This document shows, piece by piece, positions 17,535 to 25,693 of a stretch of 64,000 nucleotides of DNA; the first letter of the stretch is position 1; the number at the start of each line of letters is the position of its first letter. The translations under genes were made by a program, and so were the position numbers. Location: assembly GCF_002264395.1 (NCBI RefSeq), contig NZ_NFVA01000014.1:1-64000 (forward strand). Reading direction: 5' to 3'. This DNA comes from Paenibacillus sp. VTT E-133291 (GTDB lineage Bacteria > Bacillota > Bacilli > Paenibacillales > Paenibacillaceae). The notes under the pieces were generated by a model. That model saw only the letters and a program-made list of their open reading frames with translations. It searched no databases and was not told the DNA's origin.

Positions 17535-17975
17535 ATGATACACGAAATCAGCGGCGGTACATCATCTCTTGAACTATACGAGGATTACCTAGTAATTAAG
17601 CCTAGTAATGTTCAGAAATTGGGAGGACAAACTCAAACGATTCCCTTGGATTCCGTTATTACGATCAGTATAGTTAAGCCCTTTTTAAAAGTCCCTTATT
17701 TACAAGTAATTACATCCAGCCTTCAAACATCCAAAAAGGATAATTTGAAAGGAGCGAGTGCTAACGTTGTTCTTATTCAACCGGGAAAAATGAAAATCGC
17801 CGAAAAAATCCGTGATTACATAGCAGTATATAAATCAGAAAAACACAATCGCCCTAATCCTCCAGCTCCTGTTGGGTCGATCGATGATTTGAGACAGTTA
17901 GCAGAACTTAAGGATTCCGGTATCATAACTCCAGAAGAATTTGAAGCCAAGAAAAAGCAAATCCTTGGATTATAA
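17535..17975 (+). CDS. DUF4429-like protein with C-terminal SHOCT domain
   Basis: 146 residues from ATG 17535, preceded by GAGGTGG (17523-17529); the longer reading from 17517 overlaps the ribosome site. The N-terminal ~100 residues form a PH-like beta-rich domain (LELYEDYLVIKPS, TIPLDSVITISIVKP) and the last ~35 residues are a SHOCT motif (DLRQLAELKDSGIITPEEFEAKKKQIL, region only). SHOCT is a short oligomerisation helix pair. Role unknown; probably cytoplasmic or membrane-associated. Monocistronic, closed by the hairpin at 18053. Confidence 0.75.
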   Translation: MIHEISGGTSSLELYEDYLVIKPSNVQKLGGQTQTIPLDSVITISIVKPFLKVPYLQVITSSLQTSKKDNLKGASANVVLIQPGKMKIAEKIRDYIAVYKSEKHNRPNPPAPVGSIDDLRQLAELKDSGIITPEEFEAKKKQILGL

Positions 17976-18052
17976 AATAGACTTTTTTCGTCCACAGACT
18001 ACGTTTGATTAAATAACTTCCATAGATGATGTAGCCTTCACGACACAAAATA

Positions 18053-18104
18053 CGAAGCAGCTTGTTCTCCAATTACGGAGAATAAGCTGCTTCGCTGTCT
18101 TTTT
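18053..18104 (+). terminator. Intrinsic terminator
   Basis: Long stem CGAAGCAGCTT-GTTCTCC (18053-18070) / GGAGAAT-AAGCTGCTTCG (18077-18094), followed by CTGTCTTTTT. It ends the DUF4429/SHOCT transcript. Confidence 0.8.
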
Positions 18105-18218
18105 AGGACTTAAAAGACAGCCCTCTCTTTATCCCATCTTTATGGGATTGGTCCTGGCAATGGATCTACTTATAATTGTTAGTATTCTTAGACAAATATG
18201 AGTGGGGACGGGATCAGC

Positions 18219-19619
18219 ATGAATGTTGCAAAAAATAAAGAGCTAACGGACACCCGCAGGCGGCGATTGGGTATGATGGCGGCTATTTGTATGGGAGCTT
18301 TTATTTCCCATTTTACAGCCGGAATTATGAATGTATCGCTTCCTTTTTTTATTAATCATTTTCAGACAGAGCTTGCGAAGGGGTTGTGGATCACAACAGG
18401 GTACCTACTAGTGATTACTGTGCTTCTCCCTGTGATGGGGAAATTGGGTGATCGTTATGGGTTTCGCCGCATTCATAATCTCGGATTTGTGATTTTTACA
18501 GTTGGTTCGATCTTGGTCGCTTTTTCACCTAATCTGCCAATATTACTTACGCTTAGAGTTGTGCAGGGCATAGGTGCTGCGATGTTCCAAGCAACGAATA
18601 TTGCGCTCATCAGCATCCATATGCCGAAAGAGAAGAGAGGACATGCACTCGGAATTCTGAGTACGGCTGTCGCACTGGGCGGGATGACTGGCCCTATTGC
18701 GGGAGGGTTGATTGCGGAGTGGCTCAGCTGGCAGTGGCTATTTTTGATCCATGTTCCTGTGGCGATTGTGGCTACAATTATGGCTTACCGGTACATTCCG
18801 GGCCGCGTGCAAGATCGTAAGTCGGGAACTGTCAGCATCGTGGGGGCGGGCTTGTTCATGGCATGGATCACCTTGCTTATTCTCGTAATTACAAATGGGA
18901 GCAAGTGGGGATGGGTGTCTGCGCAGACGATGGCGAGTTTGATGGGGTTTATCCTGCTGTTGGTCACGTTTCTATTATGGGAACGGAGGCAAAAGACACC
19001 TTTTCTACCTCTTCGGGCGCTAAGAATTCCTGCTGTATCGGTTGGGTTGATCGTGAGCAATGCCTCTTTTATTCTTTCTAATACGTTACTTGTCCTTATT
19101 CCATTCTTCTTGATGGGAGCAACGGTTCAGTTTTCGTCCTCTACTACCGGTTACATGATGGCTGCTTATCCCATTGCATTAGCCTTTGCAGGTCCTCTTG
19201 CTGGTTACTGGTCCGATCGTTATGGCTCTCATCGATTGATGCTAATGGGGCTAAGCTGCATGGGAAGCGGGTTCGTACTGTTGCTATTATTTTTAGAGAA
19301 TATCCCGGTCTATGGAATCGCTGCAATTCTATGTCTTATTGGACTAGGGATGGGACTTATTGCTTCTCCGAATAATAGCTATATTATGCAGCAGACGCCT
19401 AAGGAACACGTAGGTTCCATTGGAGGAATCATTGCCTTAACACGAAATGCGGGTATGGTGTTTGGCTCTGCGCTTGGACTTGGGATGGTGAGTGGACAGA
19501 TCGGGCAAGAGAGTCAACTTCAGGCGATCAAAATGGTTTTTGGCATTAATATTTTCATTTGTATAAGCGTTATTATAATGATGCTTGTGATCCATAGACG
19601 GACAATTCAATCTTCTTGA
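18219..19619 (+). CDS. MFS multidrug-type exporter (DHA2/EmrB-like)
   Basis: 466 residues from ATG 18219 (a GTGGGGA site lies about 10 nt upstream; the in-frame ATG 18198 has no site). Twelve to fourteen hydrophobic helices. The motif A loop GKLGDRYGFRRIH follows helix 2, and the antiporter motif C-like stretch GGMTGPIAGGLI lies in helix 5, as in drug:H+ antiporters of the EmrB/QacA type. A second A-like loop, GYWSDRYGSHRLM, occurs in the C-terminal half. The substrate is not predictable. No adjacent regulator. Confidence 0.87.
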   Translation: MNVAKNKELTDTRRRRLGMMAAICMGAFISHFTAGIMNVSLPFFINHFQTELAKGLWITTGYLLVITVLLPVMGKLGDRYGFRRIHNLGFVIFTVGSILVAFSPNLPILLTLRVVQGIGAAMFQATNIALISIHMPKEKRGHALGILSTAVALGGMTGPIAGGLIAEWLSWQWLFLIHVPVAIVATIMAYRYIPGRVQDRKSGTVSIVGAGLFMAWITLLILVITNGSKWGWVSAQTMASLMGFILLLVTFLLWERRQKTPFLPLRALRIPAVSVGLIVSNASFILSNTLLVLIPFFLMGATVQFSSSTTGYMMAAYPIALAFAGPLAGYWSDRYGSHRLMLMGLSCMGSGFVLLLLFLENIPVYGIAAILCLIGLGMGLIASPNNSYIMQQTPKEHVGSIGGIIALTRNAGMVFGSALGLGMVSGQIGQESQLQAIKMVFGINIFICISVIIMMLVIHRRTIQSS

Positions 19620-19712
19620 TGTGAAAAATGTGTGTGTAATCACAACTCAAGGTAGGGTGTTCTGTTACGTTGAGAGTATCGAAAGACTATCTGAAATATG
19701 GAGGATAACGAT

Positions 19713-21005
19713 ATGTTTTGTTACCAATGTGAACAGACACCGACTGGCGGCTGCACCGTTGTTGGAGTATGCGGCAAAAATGAAACCATTGCTAGTTTGC
19801 AGGATACGATGATTTTTGCCTTAAAAGGAATTGCAGCCTATGCGACTCATGCTCGGCAGCTAGGATATAGTGACCCCGAGGTCGATCGTATTACCCACGA
19901 AGCGTTGTATATGACCTTGACCAATTCCAATTTTAATACGCAGGAGCATTTGGAGATGGCAATGAAGGTCGGTGATGCGGCGGTTCGGATCATGGATGTA
20001 CTGGATCGCGCACATACGGATCGCTTTGGCATTCCGCAGCCAATTACAGTCAGTCAGAACAAAATAGAAGGTCAATGTATTGTAGTGACAGGGCATAATT
20101 TGTATGCGCTGGAGGAATTGTTGCGGCAGACGGAAGGAAAGGGCATCAACATCTATACTCACTCGGAAATGCTACCTGCTCATGGCTATCCTGCGCTAAA
20201 GAAGTATAAACATCTGAAAGGAAACATCGGCAAAGCTTGGTACGATCAACGCAGACTTTTCGAGCAGTTTCCAGGTGCGATTCTTGCAACTACAAACTGT
20301 GTGATGCCGATTAAGGGTACGTATGCAGACCGCTTTTTCTCCTATGAAGTAGCAGGGCTGGAAGGGGTAGCGAAAATTACAAATGATGACTTCTCACCAT
20401 TAATTAACCGAGCGTTGTCATTACCTGCGGCAGATGTAGATTCAGATCTTGTACTCACGACAGGATACCATCATGAAACGGTAATCGGGCTGGCACCTGA
20501 GATTATTCAAGCTGTCAAAGACGGGCATATCCGCCGGTTCTTCGTTATTGCAGGCTGTGATGCACCAGGTAAAGATGGGAATTACTATCGCGAGTTGGCA
20601 ACTTCCTTACCGAACGATACCGTTATTTTAACCACTTCATGCGGGAAGTTCCGTTTTAATGATGTCGATTATGGGACTGTTGGAGACACTGGCATTCCGC
20701 GGTATATAGATCTTGGGCAATGTAATAATTCCGGCTCTACGGTGAAAATTGCGTTGGCTTTGGCTGAAGCATTTGACTGCTCGGTGAATGAGCTACCTGT
20801 GAGTATTGTACTGTCTTGGTTTGAGCAAAAAGCAGTAGCCATTCTGTTGGGCTTGTTCAGCCTTGGCATTCAGGACATTCGTATTGGGCCGAAGCCGCCG
20901 GAGTTTATCTCGCCTGGTGTGCTGGATGTGTTGGTAGAGCTTTTCGGATTAAAGCTGATTACTACCGCTGAGGAAGATATGAACGCGATGTTGGCGTTGT
21001 CGTAG
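19713..21005 (+). CDS. Hydroxylamine reductase / hybrid cluster protein (short form)
   Basis: 430 residues from ATG 19713 behind GGAGG. The N-terminal cluster motif is C3-x2-C6-x7-C14-x5-C20, the spacing of a [4Fe-4S] cluster in class I/III proteins. C-terminal hybrid-cluster ligands are visible in IAGCDAPG, TTSCGKFRF and LGQCNNSG. Class I enzymes are about 550 residues; the ~120-residue shortfall corresponds to loss of the second three-helix bundle, which defines class III. Role in the family: reduction of hydroxylamine or NO-related species, and nitrosative stress defence in the cytoplasm. No partner Hcr reductase is adjacent, so the electron donor is unknown. Confidence 0.9.
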   Translation: MFCYQCEQTPTGGCTVVGVCGKNETIASLQDTMIFALKGIAAYATHARQLGYSDPEVDRITHEALYMTLTNSNFNTQEHLEMAMKVGDAAVRIMDVLDRAHTDRFGIPQPITVSQNKIEGQCIVVTGHNLYALEELLRQTEGKGINIYTHSEMLPAHGYPALKKYKHLKGNIGKAWYDQRRLFEQFPGAILATTNCVMPIKGTYADRFFSYEVAGLEGVAKITNDDFSPLINRALSLPAADVDSDLVLTTGYHHETVIGLAPEIIQAVKDGHIRRFFVIAGCDAPGKDGNYYRELATSLPNDTVILTTSCGKFRFNDVDYGTVGDTGIPRYIDLGQCNNSGSTVKIALALAEAFDCSVNELPVSIVLSWFEQKAVAILLGLFSLGIQDIRIGPKPPEFISPGVLDVLVELFGLKLITTAEEDMNAMLALS

Positions 21006-21154
21006 GTTAATCATGTTAGAGACATTGGCCGCAGGCGCTTGTAATCAAGATAAGTGATACAACACTAACGCAAATAAATCTATATTTTTGATAACTTGCC
21101 GTTTCAGATAACGCAGTGAATCGTACCCTATGTGACGGCGTGAAATAATTCAAC

Positions 21155-21204
21155 AGAGGGTGTCCCAAAAGCCATAAAATGACGGAGGGACACCCTCTTT
21201 TTTA
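21155..21204 (+). terminator. Intrinsic terminator
   Basis: Perfect stem AGAGGGTGTCCC (21155-21166) / GGGACACCCTCT (21187-21198), followed by six Ts. It lies about 150 bp after hcp. I see nothing coding in 21006-21334. Confidence 0.8.
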
Positions 21205-21334
21205 AAAATGAGGGAGTGAAGATCATCTGATTGGCGAGCCTATAACAGAGGAGATGGCTCAACGCTGGTTCGATGCATCGCGTGATTACTGAATGAATTG
21301 AAAGAGTGCACTTCATTATACAGGCAGGGTTTTA

Positions 21335-21808
21335 TTATATGATCATCCCCATTTCACGGAGTCTATCTTTAATTTTCTTTAAACGAGCTTCTTTTTCGGT
21401 AGCTTCACTTAATACCTCCACAGATGATTCGTTATACTTCTTTATAATCCTCTTTAAAGTTAATTCTTTTATTTCATTTTTACTCTGCATTGTAACACGA
21501 GGGACAATGGCATGGTTTTCTATGGTCTTGGGATCTGCAGAAATTCGTTCTAGTAAACGAAGCAGAAGCATCAGTCTTTTGTGTCCCAACCTCGGAACTT
21601 GGTATAGTTTATTCCATGTGGAATTTAGTAGATGATCAAGGTTTGTATATCCCTTGGAGTATAGAGCATTTATGAGGCCCGTTAAATTTGGTCCCTGCTC
21701 TTCCGCATAAGCAACAGTTACAATACAAGCAATATCCTTACCATAAAGATGCGCTGGAAGTGGGAAAAATTGTGTTAATTCCGCATTTCCATCGATGATG
21801 TCATACAT
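21335..21808 (-). CDS. Conserved hypothetical with alpha-CTD/helix-hairpin-helix-like segment
   Basis: 157 residues; GGAGG about 9 nt before the ATG. Residues about 45-95 (LTGLINALYSKGYTNLDHLLNSTWNKLYQVPRLGHKRLMLLLRLLERI, region only) resemble the helical pattern of the RNA polymerase alpha C-terminal domain, where a glycine-containing hairpin (here VPRLGHKRL) contacts DNA. The C-terminal half is highly charged and coiled-coil-like (LKKIKDRLREMG). A nucleic-acid-binding role is therefore suspected, not shown. I do not recognise the full-length family. A short C-terminal gene fragment lies just upstream on the same strand. Confidence 0.55.
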   Translation of the reverse strand: MYDIIDGNAELTQFFPLPAHLYGKDIACIVTVAYAEEQGPNLTGLINALYSKGYTNLDHLLNSTWNKLYQVPRLGHKRLMLLLRLLERISADPKTIENHAIVPRVTMQSKNEIKELTLKRIIKKYNESSVEVLSEATEKEARLKKIKDRLREMGMII

Positions 21809-21839
21809 GATGATTTACCTCCATTTAAATATTTGGTCA

Positions 21840-21974
21840 TTATTCACGTATAGAATTCTGTTTAAGGCTGTGCAAAATTTTATTACCCTCTGCATTATTA
21901 AAACCCAAGTTACTGATCATTTTCTGAACATCAGCAAAGCCCATTGCATGAGCTTGTAGAATATTCAGAAGATT
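21840..21974 (-). pseudogene. Gene fragment: 44-codon C-terminal remnant
   Basis: After two consecutive in-frame stops (21975-21980) the - strand stays open for 44 codons, ending TAA at 21840. The peptide contains AHAMGFADVQKMISNLGF and NNAEGNKILHSLKQ, helical and protein-like in composition, but has no credible start or ribosome site. It ends about 30 bp before the start of the 157-residue gene on the same strand, so a truncated upstream operon partner is the simplest reading. Family unknown. Confidence 0.4.
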
Positions 21975-22080
21975 CTACTATTTAATAAGTAACAATCGAC
22001 TCTAATATGCGCTGCTGCGTTTCGTAATCAACACTATGTAATGGTATGATGTAAGCATCAATTTTATGGGGTGCACTATG

Positions 22081-23355
22081 ATGGATATTCGGATCAAAGA
22101 ACTGCTTGACGCCACACAGCAAAAATATGGATTGGACAACTACTACTTACACTCTCATGAAATTTATCGCGACGTTATGATGCTGGGAGAAACCAACTAT
22201 TTTCTTAGTATGGAATGGTTTCCTGCTCATATTAAGGAATGGAAGGGCGATTACAATCCGGAAGGAACTGCCGTCATCACGATTGACCTACAATCCCGCA
22301 ACTATAAAAGTGTGATTTTTGTTGGCGGGAAATCTTATGCGGAGGGGACACCATTCCAAAATATAGATTTTAACGGAGTCATCCGGTGGATTGAAGCTGA
22401 GGCAAGGGTGGTATACGGTAAACAATTCCACTTAGAGAAGGAACAGATTGGAGAATATCATTTTATTGAAAAAATAGGTAGCATACCAGTCACTCCTGGT
22501 GGACGGATCGAGCTTCGCTTCGATGCGGAAGGCAGGCTTGTTTTTTACAGTGTATATGGCCAGTTTCCTTCCAGCTCCATTATGCACAAAGAGAACTATA
22601 TTCTCACACTTCAAACGATAGAGCCCCAGGCGAGGAAACAACTACAACTTATAGAATATCCGGTGTACGAGACGAAGCAACTCCTGCTGATCTATGGGAT
22701 AGAAGAGATCTACATTACAAATGACGGAACAACCACCATCCCATTTGAGTTTATATCAGGTACGAGAGCACGATTGAATATAGATCAGGTAATGCATTGG
22801 GAGCAACAGAATACGGAGCTGGAGCCTTTCGAAAGGGCGGAGAAACGTCTACCTGAGGTAGTTACCATTGAGCAGGCAATAGCTCGCGAACCGCATCCGG
22901 ACTCACTTCCTATCACAGACGCAGAACAAGCCGTATGTATAGCCGCAGTCGAAGCTGGTTTAAGCCAGCTCTATCCGGATGAATCCGGAGAATGGATATT
23001 GAAGACTTTACAACGGGAAAGAGGACATATTCAGGCAACACTGAGGATGAAGGCGCCAAGTAATCGTATATTCCAGCGTAAGATCCTCCTGTTCATCGAT
23101 GTGCAGAATTATAAGGTTATAAATTATATGGATAACAAACCAATGCTCGATATGTTTGATGAGTTCAAGAGCGAAGAGAAAATTGCTGTAAGTCATGACG
23201 AAGCTTATGACAAGCTCAAGGGATGGCTCGAATTAACGCCAGTCTATGTGTATGATCCTGGGCAGAAGAAGTATGTGCAGTGCGGGAAGTTAGATTGTAA
23301 TTATGCTGTGAAGGCCACTAGTGGAGATGTGGTGGAGATGAGTAGTTTGGAATGA
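22081..23355 (+). CDS. Hypothetical protein, possible YcdB/YcdC-type repeats
   Basis: 424 residues from ATG 22081 (GGGGTG 7 nt upstream; ATGs at 22078 and 22066 are also in frame). No signal peptide or membrane helix. The first ~195 residues contain beta-strand-rich segments (YHFIEKIGSIPV, GRIELRFDAEGRLVFYSVYG). The second part holds a related unit (ATLRMKAPSN, LLFIDVQNYKVINYMDN). The end, SHDEAYDKLKGWLELTPVYVYDP, resembles the YcdB/YcdC repeat motif that precedes 'YvYd'. Assignment is weak. Monocistronic. Confidence 0.5.
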   Translation: MDIRIKELLDATQQKYGLDNYYLHSHEIYRDVMMLGETNYFLSMEWFPAHIKEWKGDYNPEGTAVITIDLQSRNYKSVIFVGGKSYAEGTPFQNIDFNGVIRWIEAEARVVYGKQFHLEKEQIGEYHFIEKIGSIPVTPGGRIELRFDAEGRLVFYSVYGQFPSSSIMHKENYILTLQTIEPQARKQLQLIEYPVYETKQLLLIYGIEEIYITNDGTTTIPFEFISGTRARLNIDQVMHWEQQNTELEPFERAEKRLPEVVTIEQAIAREPHPDSLPITDAEQAVCIAAVEAGLSQLYPDESGEWILKTLQRERGHIQATLRMKAPSNRIFQRKILLFIDVQNYKVINYMDNKPMLDMFDEFKSEEKIAVSHDEAYDKLKGWLELTPVYVYDPGQKKYVQCGKLDCNYAVKATSGDVVEMSSLE

Positions 23356-23476
23356 TAGTGCCAGCTTCCTTATACTGAGTAGGACGAATAAAGGTAATGA
23401 AGTATAGTAAGGTGATGCAAACTAATAAAATGATTACAACTTACTAATTTTGTGAGTTACTTTGGGAGTTGAAAAT

Positions 23477-23887
23477 ATGTCGACAACTACAGGAACCAAG
23501 GAAAATCCTTGGAAATTAAAGACACCACCGCAAACATCCGAGTATGAAATGTACAAGGTCGAAAAAGACGGTAAAGAAATTATAGTTTGCATTGTAGGGA
23601 AAACGGTTTTGCATTATGACTACCGCTGTATTGAAGATCTGCACGCCATGCTTATACAAAATGGTGATTGGATGGAGTTAGGAAGTGCTGATGAGCAAAA
23701 ACCAGCAAAAGAAGGTACCGTTGAAGCATGGGGGCGTTCACCTGAAAACCCTGTTGGCGGTTGGTATGGATTAAAGAAGGGACTTCGGGGGCGATTTGGA
23801 ATGTATATCCCACCATTGCTCGAAGAATTGGGTCTTGCGGAAGTAGAACATAATCCAAGAAACAATCGGATGAAAGCGATCTTGTAA
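23477..23887 (+). CDS. Conserved hypothetical (DUF6855-like)
   Basis: 136 residues from ATG 23477, preceded by GGGAG. A compact soluble protein with the conserved blocks ENPWKLKTPP, VGKTVLHYDYRCIEDLHAML, GDWMELGSADEQKP, EAWGRSPENPVGGWYGLKKG and RFGMYIPPLLEELGLAEVEHNPRNNRM. I recall this pattern as a widespread bacterial family of unknown function, but cannot check it here. No catalytic motif is obvious. Monocistronic with a short terminator behind it. Confidence 0.7.
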   Translation: MSTTTGTKENPWKLKTPPQTSEYEMYKVEKDGKEIIVCIVGKTVLHYDYRCIEDLHAMLIQNGDWMELGSADEQKPAKEGTVEAWGRSPENPVGGWYGLKKGLRGRFGMYIPPLLEELGLAEVEHNPRNNRMKAIL

Positions 23888-23892
23888 ACGAA

Positions 23893-23920
23893 GGAGAGCC
23901 TAAAGGCTCTTCTTTTTTTG
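23893..23920 (+). terminator. Short intrinsic terminator
   Basis: Stem AGAGCC (23895-23900) / GGCTCT (23905-23910), followed by TCTTTTTTT. Confidence 0.7.
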
Positions 23921-24069
23921 AGCCATGCCCTAACCGGTGGTCTTTCATACACATTGCAGTGATTACTTTAGTTACAAAACGTTTTTTTTAGTTACATAAA
24001 CTTTCAAGGGCAGGGTCTTTGCCGTTAAGCTGATTGTAAAAATTATTCACAAGGTGGCAAAGCTATAAC

Positions 24070-24597
24070 ATGAATAAAAAAGTAACCACTGCTCTTATTC
24101 TCGTTCTCTCAGTTATGCTTGTTATCACAGGATGTGGCAACAGCAACAGCAACAGCAGCAACGGAAACGGGAACAAGAACACCAGCAAGAACACCAGCAA
24201 GATCAACGAGACAAAGGAAACTGAAGCCGTTTCGGGAGCATCCAAAGCTAGCTATACACCGTACGATCAACTAAAAGATAAATATGACATCATCATTATC
24301 GGTGCAGGCGGTGCCGGAATGTCTGCTGCACTTGAGGCGAGAGCAAAAGGGATGAACCCGGTTATTTTTGAAAAAATGCCGGTTGCCGGCGGGAATACAA
24401 CAAAATCATCTTCGGGAATGAACGCTTCTGAAACGAAATTCCAAAAAGAGCAAGGCATTGAAGACAGCAATGATCTGTTTTATGAAGAGTCCTTAAAAGG
24501 TGGCCACGATACGAACGATAAAGAGATGCTTCATTTCTTCGTAGACCATTCCGCAAGTGCGATTAATTGGCTGGATTCTAAAAAGAATGGCTGCTGA
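24070..24597 (+). pseudogene. 5' fragment of a fumarate reductase/flavocytochrome c-type flavoprotein lipoprotein
   Basis: Reads as a lipoprotein (signal ending VITGCGN), an Asn/Ser/Lys-rich spacer, then the FAD-binding start DIIIIGAGGAGMSAALEARAKGM and the GGNTTKSSSGMNA motif of fumarate reductase/urocanate-reductase-type flavoproteins. It stops after about 170 residues at INWLDSKKNG, about 300 residues short of the family length, missing the substrate cap and catalytic residues. The sequence then switches to the 3' end of an unrelated malic enzyme gene in another frame. It is therefore a truncated, non-functional gene. Confidence 0.85.
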
Positions 24598-24958
24598 TCC
24601 GATTGTATTTGCCATGGCCAATCCTACTCCGGAGATTGATCCTGAAATTGCGGGGCCTTACGTCAAGGTTATGGCGACAGGGCGCTCCGATTTTCCTAAC
24701 CAGATCAATAATGTTCTCTGTTTTCCCGGTATTTTTCGTGGAGCCCTTGACTGTGGCGCCACTGAAATCAATGAAGATATGAAACTGGCTGCTGCTGAGG
24801 CGATTTCTTCGGTGATTGACGTCAGCGATCTTCATGAAACTTATATTATGCCGAATGCGTTTGATCCACGAGTAGTGGAGCGTATCCGGGAAGCGGTTAT
24901 TCGTGCGGTGCTCAAGAGTGGTGTGGCAAGAATAGGCGCGTTAATGGAAAACAATTAA
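24590..24958 (+). pseudogene. 3' fragment of NAD(P)-dependent malic enzyme
   Basis: The frame reading AADPIVFAMANPTPEIDPEIAG followed by KVMATGRSDFPNQINNVLCFPGIFRGALDC matches the conserved C-terminal third of malate dehydrogenase (oxaloacetate-decarboxylating), ending at the normal C-terminus with REAVIRAVLKSGVARIG. The N-terminal two thirds, with the catalytic Tyr/Lys, are absent. The junction with the flavoprotein head lies at about 24580-24592 and is out of frame. A deletion or recombination joined two carbon-metabolism genes. Confidence 0.85.
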
Positions 24959-24964
24959 AGCTGG

Positions 24965-25084
24965 ACATCCATTCAAATAGAGACAATACGTCCGGTTCGG
25001 ACTGATGTCTGCGATGGATTAGTGGTTATGGATATTGATCGTTTAGGCCGGGGAGAAAGAATAGCCATAAGCGCTCTGAGTTAA
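24965..25084 (+). pseudogene. Relic of a serine site-specific recombinase
   Basis: A 39-codon stretch ends in DGLVVMDIDRLGRGE and then stops. DxDRLGR is the conserved motif around the catalytic domain of large serine recombinases/resolvases. Nothing upstream encodes the catalytic serine and nothing downstream the rest, so only a fragment survives. It may mark the edge of a lost mobile element and lies next to the flavoprotein/malic enzyme scar. Confidence 0.6.
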
Positions 25085-25120
25085 TGCCTCTTATTATTAA
25101 ACTAAGTGAAGAAGTGATTC

Positions 25121-25158
25121 AAACCCTTAGCTGTCATATAAGGGTTTTTTCTTTTTTT
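25121..25158 (+). terminator. Intrinsic terminator
   Basis: Stem AAACCCTTA (25121-25129) / TAAGGGTTT (25139-25147), followed by TTTCTTTTTTTT. Confidence 0.8.
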
Positions 25159-25693
25159 TGAAGGGAATGAAAAACTCGATACACAACAAAAAGTTCTAAA
25201 AGACAAGAAGGTGATGCCCCATGACAATAAACAACATACCCAATAGATTAGCCAAGTCATTCCATAGTATAATAGAAAATCAATCAAAAAATCAGTGGTG
25301 AGTTTACAACAGCAAGCTATACTGTAGATATTCAAAAAAAAGCACATCAAGTGTGATTTTTATAGCAGGATTAGGTGATTGCAGTGAGACACGGAACAAA
25401 GTCCAAGAACGCATAATGCAGGAAACGTCAACATTTTCTTACGATAGAACAAATATCGGTAAAAGCCAAGCAACGTCTGTCCACCGAACATGACTTGACT
25501 GGGTAGAGGAGTTGTCTGATTGGTAGCAAGATTATTCGCAAGTCTTTATCCACAGCTTGTTTCTTGTATGATCCTCGTTGACGCCTTATAAGGAATTGGC
25601 ATACGCAGAAGTTTTGCTTGAAAAGCTTGCTGCGAAGAATCAGGAATATTTTGAAAATCCGATGTTGAACAGAGGAGAATAGGGGGAGAGAAT
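25159..25693. other. Intergenic debris without intact genes
   Basis: A possible 26-codon mini-ORF (25221-25301) has an AAGGTG site but no recognisable family. A 34-codon C-terminal-looking tail (25578-25682: LTPYKELAYAEVLLEKL onward, ending NPMLNRGE) directly precedes the AraC regulator and has no upstream gene body. I read the stretch as decayed coding sequence plus the promoter of the regulator. No Fur box was found here. Confidence 0.4.

Noticed and set aside
19631..19644. Possible Fnr/CRP-type box TGTGTGTAATCACA upstream of hcp
   Set aside because: The half-sites are right but the spacer is 4 nt; Fnr/CRP-family sites of the TGTGA type need 6 nt, and position 5 is a mismatch.
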